Below are positions 60,157 to 64,000 of a stretch of 64,000 nucleotides of DNA, piece after piece. How positions within the stretch are numbered: the stretch's first letter is position 1; every line of letters begins with the position of its first letter. The notes beneath the pieces were generated by a model, which saw nothing but the letters and a program-made list of their open reading frames with translations, was not told the origin of the DNA and did not search any database. The DNA comes from Diploscapter coronatus. Lineage: Eukaryota > Nematoda > Chromadorea > Rhabditida > Rhabditidae. A program made the position numbers and the translations under genes. Location of the stretch: assembly GCA_964036155.1 (NCBI GenBank), contig OZ038423.1:27233249-27297248 (forward strand). The letters are read 5' to 3'.

Positions 60157-60349
60157 GGGCGCGTTCATACTTAGTTGCATGCAACTTGCAATTCGCGTGC
60201 AACTCGGCGAAATAGTATGAGAAACGCGGAGAGCGGCCAAATTGCAGCAAGTTGCATGCAATTTTGTCCATTCATTCTCTCTTCATTTTCCGCGCTATTT
60301 TGAGCGAGTTGCAAGTTGCATGCAACTGCAACTAAGTATGAACGGGCCC
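60157..60349. mobile_element. Palindromic MITE C (GTTCATACTT family)
   Basis: The ends GGGCGCGTTCATACTT and AAGTATGAACGGGCCC are inverted copies. The inner arms are built from AGTTGCATGCAACTTGCA repeats that pair over about 60 nt with an indel. The core has AAATAGTATGAGAAA. TAT flanks both sides (60154-60156 and 60350-60352). Length is 193 bp. It lies upstream of the membrane-protein exons. Confidence 0.8.
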
Positions 60350-60843
60350 TATCAGCTGAGAGTCTGAAGGCATTTCTCTTCTTCACTCAGTCTCACTAAC
60401 TCTACAAATTGCCCCTAGCAACTAAATCGACTTGCAAATTCGTTCCTCGCTCAGATTTTGTAAGATATCTCCATTCTATTCATTCAAATTGATGAATAAA
60501 TTTACTCATTTATGACGAAATGCTGCACTTATTTATAAAATAGTGTAGAATAGGATAGAATATGTTCTGTGATATAACAATTTTGAACAGAAAGTATTTT
60601 TTTTAATATTATATAGATAGGTCTGTAAAATAAACATAGATACCTATGAAAAAATTGGCATACCTCGCTTCCTATCGATCCGTTTTCGACAATTATTTTT
60701 CAACGATAGGCGGCGCTAATTATTGAGAAATAATTATGGTTTAACCACCTCAATTATCTTTGCCCTACATTTTATACAGGGGCAAAAATCGAAAATTGCG
60801 TCGTAAAGAAAGTGTAAATGCTTTTTGTATATATGGGGGGCGT

Positions 60844-60877
60844 GCGTTACGTACCAAAGATTCTTGGTACGTAACGC
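60844..60877. repeat. Perfect 14-bp hairpin
   Basis: GCGTTACGTACCAA and TTGGTACGTAACGC pair exactly around a six-base loop. GTGCG and CGCAC extend it imperfectly. It may be a tiny foldback element or part of a structured transcript; no terminator role is expected in a nematode. Confidence 0.6.
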
Positions 60878-62750
60878 TACGCACCCATTTTAACATAATA
60901 AACAAAGCAAAATCTAATAAATAAATAACTAGCACCATTTTACGAATCGCTCCGGACAAACTCGGCGTAAATTTAGGGCTTCCAGACCGAACGTCAAGGG
61001 CTTCGTCCCCTTACAAATATGCCAGAAATACGATGGGTTATAAGTGGACTTGGGGATAAGCCTGGATTTGACACAATTTACACAAATCTACAATTCTATT
61101 TTCAACAAACACCTAAGGATTTACTATCCAGTGATCATTCATATGAACTTGAACAAGTAAATTAATTAATCATATATAATAATATAATAATCGGTATATT
61201 AAGACGCGTTCTTTGAGTAACCCGAACAAAGGTCGGACAACTGCAAAAGTGTCTCGGATCCGAACCAAACTTATATGGTGGATACACCCATGGGTCCTAA
61301 TCACAAAAATTAGGTTTTTAGGTCCCGCCCCCAAAAGTGGGCGGAGCTAGGTGGGGGTCAAAGTTGGGTGTTTTCACGATTTGGCACCCCTCAGGGGGTA
61401 TAAAGAAAACTTTTTTGCTATAAAAGATTTTCGAAAAATTTAAAAAGGATGAACACAACCATGGAATGTACTTTCTGAAAATATAATGGTTTAGGGGGTC
61501 AGCCACTTGCTGGGGGCTGGAGGGGGTCTTAAAGTTAAAAAGTGTCAAAAATGACAGTTTCAAAACATGCATATTTTGCATAAAATCGATTTTCCTGAAA
61601 AGTTTAAGGCGAGTTCCAAAAATCTAATGCTATATTCAGATTCTACGTATCAAATTACCCTAAAATCAGTCATAAAATAGATAGGTTAGGTATGACCCTA
61701 CACTTTGCCATTGCACCAAAGTTGGCGACCCAAATATCGAAATTTCAATTTTGAGGGTTAGACCCCACAATATGTTTCTTAAGAATTTTCCGAGAAAATA
61801 TCCTTGTTAGTCTAAGAAGAATTTAGCTGGGCGAAAATACGGAATCCTATTCACTTTGAACTGAATCGTGAGTTTCAACAAAATTGTTAAGAAAAATAAT
61901 AAAACAACGAAGAATAATGAAACGATGAAAAATAGTCGAAAAACGTTGATTTACGATGGAATCTTTTACTATGGTAGTTGAAATTTTAACTGGCAGTTAA
62001 ATTTTCGTTTAATTGCCGTAGTTCAACTCATTTGGGTCTCACCCATGAGTGTAATGCTGAAAGCCGTTTGAAAAATGTTTCAATGTATCGATTTTTATAA
62101 AGAAAAAAGCACCGATCAAATCGAGGGTCAACTTTGGAACGTTTTTGACCATAACTCTCTATGCATCAATCCCTTTTTCAGGCCGTTGTTCGCATGATAA
62201 GCGACTTCGTAGCCGCTTTCGAATGATATACAACATGGGTAGGTTTCCGGAAATTTCAGATCTCACTTTGGATCGGTACTGTTCTTGTGATACGCTCAAT
62301 CTTCGGCTTTTTCGGTATCAAAACTCTCATCCAGCATTACTGGTATTTTAAGAGCAACTAGAAATTTGTAAAAAAAAACATGTGGTTTCTTTGAAGCTGG
62401 AATATGGAGCAGTGTGCCTTCAAATCTCATATTTCTTGAGGGCCAACTAAATATGTCTGAAAGGCGGATGTTCAAGGGTTGGATTAATTGTTGGAAAGGA
62501 ATAAATCCGTTGCTGAAATTCCCAAGTTCTAGCAACTAGCATACAGACAGCATTCCTTATACTAACATCACTATAAATTCACTAAACCTCGGGCCCACTT
62601 CACCGGGCAATCAAAGAGTAAACAGCTAAAGAGGGCTGGTAATCCGAAATTGCCATACATAGTAACGAACAGGGATTAAGTTTGGCTCAAATGCCGGCCT
62701 GGACCTGGCCAAACTTTTAATCCCTGGTAGCGAGTGAGAATTTGCAAAAT
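60878..62750. other. Spacer without recognised genes
   Basis: About 1.9 kb. G-rich patches near 61.27-61.40 kb contain short palindromes (CCTAATcacaaaaATTAGG). Open frames lack domain signatures and splice continuity. It could be an intron if the 62.9-64 kb exons belong to the membrane-protein gene. Confidence 0.35.
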
Positions 62751-62754
62751 AATA

Positions 62755-62872
62755 AAAAAAAATAATGGAAGAATAATAAAGGAATAATACAAGGAATAAT
62801 ACAAGGAATAATACAAAGAATAATACAAAGAATAATAATAAAGGAATAATACAAGGAATAATAAAAAAAAAA
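62755..62872. repeat. A-rich minisatellite, GGAATAATACAA unit
   Basis: A unit of about 12 bp, (A/G)GAATAATACAA, is repeated with small variations about eight times (62776-62865), ending in an A tract. The array is purine-rich on the plus strand. No gene effect can be read; it lies just 3' of the minus-strand stop at 62915. Confidence 0.8.
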
Positions 62873-62914
62873 GATGATGTTCGTTGTCCTGTTTGCCCTA
62901 CAGCGCCATTCAAT

Positions 62915-63984
62915 TCAGCCCGTCCAGTTGGCATTCGACGAATTGACGAGGCTCGCGGCAGGAGATGGTGCACTGGCACTTGGCGATCCTGAAAAAATCA
63001 ATAAAAGAAATCGATAAATGATCAATATTACCTTCAAAGAATTGAGGACATGCAGCAGAATGGCTGGCTTTGACTGCATTCAGAAGGACGACCAGCTGCT
63101 TGGGGTGGTAGAGGCAGAATGGGGGAAGCAAGTCGAGAGGCCTGAAAATTTCAAGATTTACCAAAAATGAGAAATGGCTTGAAGAATACTGAAGGGAAAA
63201 ATATCTCGATCATGTCTTAGTAAAATTGTTCCATTTTTAAGTTTCTAGAGAAGAAAACAGACTAAGTTGTGGTGGGACAGTTGCTGTTACAAAATAAAGA
63301 TTTGTTTTTTTTTAAATTGAATTTCCATGTTTCAATTTTCTATAAATTGAAATAGCATACTCGATGGGATTTCCTGGTGCTGTTGCGCGGTCTTCCCATG
63401 GCACGAACCAGGTTTTCGGGAGGGCCGTTTGACAGTCCTGCAATTTCGAATCATTATCACGTTCCTTAAAAATTAACCTGCAAGGTTCAAATGTTACTAT
63501 CTATTTTGATGGATAGGTTTAGCCACTTCACCACCACCAAAACACATGGCAAATGGCAAAAATGTTAACGAAAATTCACTGCGACTCGTATGCAAAAATT
63601 AGCTCTACGTTCGCCTCTAATTACTTAAATTTTAATATTTTAAAATCATGCATAAAATGGAAAACTTGAGAAGCAGACCTTCAAGTTTTCTATTTTAGGG
63701 ACTGTGCATGAGAAAGTGGACTTTCTAACGTCTGTTTTCAATTCTAAATCAGTGAATACTGCGCCATTGCATATCCTGTTTTTGCAAGAGAATCGTGTTG
63801 ATGTAATAATACAAATATTTTTGCAAAGAAATTCTTGGATATGAAATGTGCAGTAATATCTGTTGATAAAACAAGCAAGGCCATACCACGAAAACTGGAA
63901 CGCAAGCGTTCGGGAATAGGACCGAGTTGGCCTGATGAGCCGGGTCAGTGGGGGGGAGGTGACATCTGACCGGGGGCTATCGTT
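62915..63984 (-). CDS. Exons of an unrecognised gene (window edge)
   Basis: Minus-strand blocks with good borders: 63984-63887, 63437-63361, 63141-63032 and 62988-62915. The preferred frame for the last three reads DCQTALPKTWFVPWEDR, then LLPPFCLYHPKQLVVLLNAV, then a Ser/Ala/Pro run to a stop at 62915. Cysteines and an NSSN/NWTG pair of glycosylation-like sites suggest an ectodomain. All three frames of 63437-63361 are open, and the first block is open only in a frame that does not join the others in phase, so the model is weak. It could be the N-terminal part of the membrane protein at 58.2-59.2 kb. No family recognised. Confidence 0.35.
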
Positions 63985-64000
63985 CTGGAACAAAAATGCA

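Noticed and set aside
62296..62535. 79-residue minus-strand frame in the 60.9-62.7 kb spacer
   Set aside because: No good acceptor or donor in phase, no recognised motif, and nothing joins it to neighbouring exons.

Overview
This window is eukaryotic and looks like a rhabditid nematode nuclear chromosome. Genes are cut by many short introns (43-60 bp is common) with GT...TTTCAG or TTTTAG borders. Several genes have a trans-splice-like acceptor a few bases before the ATG. VHA-3, the transthyretin-like pair, LIN-1/ELK and the vWA/EGF protein are all nematode-typical. No complete tRNA, rRNA or CRISPR was seen. From memory, the neighbours ufd-1/uridine kinase-like and vha-3/vha-11/mksr-2, together with lin-1, all lie on C. 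elegans chromosome IV, so the window probably belongs to the matching chromosome of another nematode.

Layout. 0-7.8 kb, minus strand: ufd-1 (its 3' end runs off the window) and a uridine kinase/UPRT fusion. 8.5-11.6 kb, plus: a mitochondrial-type Obg GTPase (GTPBP10). 11.6-23.6 kb: about 12 kb with no convincing gene, rich in pyrimidine on the plus strand. 23.7-25.6 kb, plus: a lin-1/ELK ETS factor with two FxFP docking motifs. 27.1-33.4 kb, minus: the tandem set vha-3, vha-11, mksr-2. 37.0-39.3 kb, plus: a small secreted NTF2-like protein. 40.0-41.9 kb, plus: a coiled-coil protein with a repeated FxxW motif. 42.6-53.0 kb, plus: a 33-exon gene for a secreted EGF/vWA protein of about 1926 residues. 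53.2-55.9 kb, minus: two tandem transthyretin-like genes. 58.2-59.2 kb, minus: the 3' part of a single-pass membrane protein gene. 62.9-64 kb, minus: exons of an unrecognised gene.

UFD-1 (ERAD), nucleotide salvage, mitochondrial ribosome assembly, the V-ATPase and the ciliary B9 complex are housekeeping or cell-structure functions. The transthyretin-like, NTF2-like and EGF/vWA proteins are secreted and nematode-lineage rich.

The most unusual content is non-coding. The window holds many short inverted-repeat (MITE-like) elements in introns and spacers. Three of them (28.7, 47.4 and 60.2 kb) share the same 3-bp-flanked outer motif and a related inner core, but have unrelated palindromic arms. 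A related core also occurs in a second, TA-flanked two-copy family at 34.8 and 44.7 kb. Exon joins were derived by hand from splice signals, reading-frame continuity and remembered homologues; no alignment was run.
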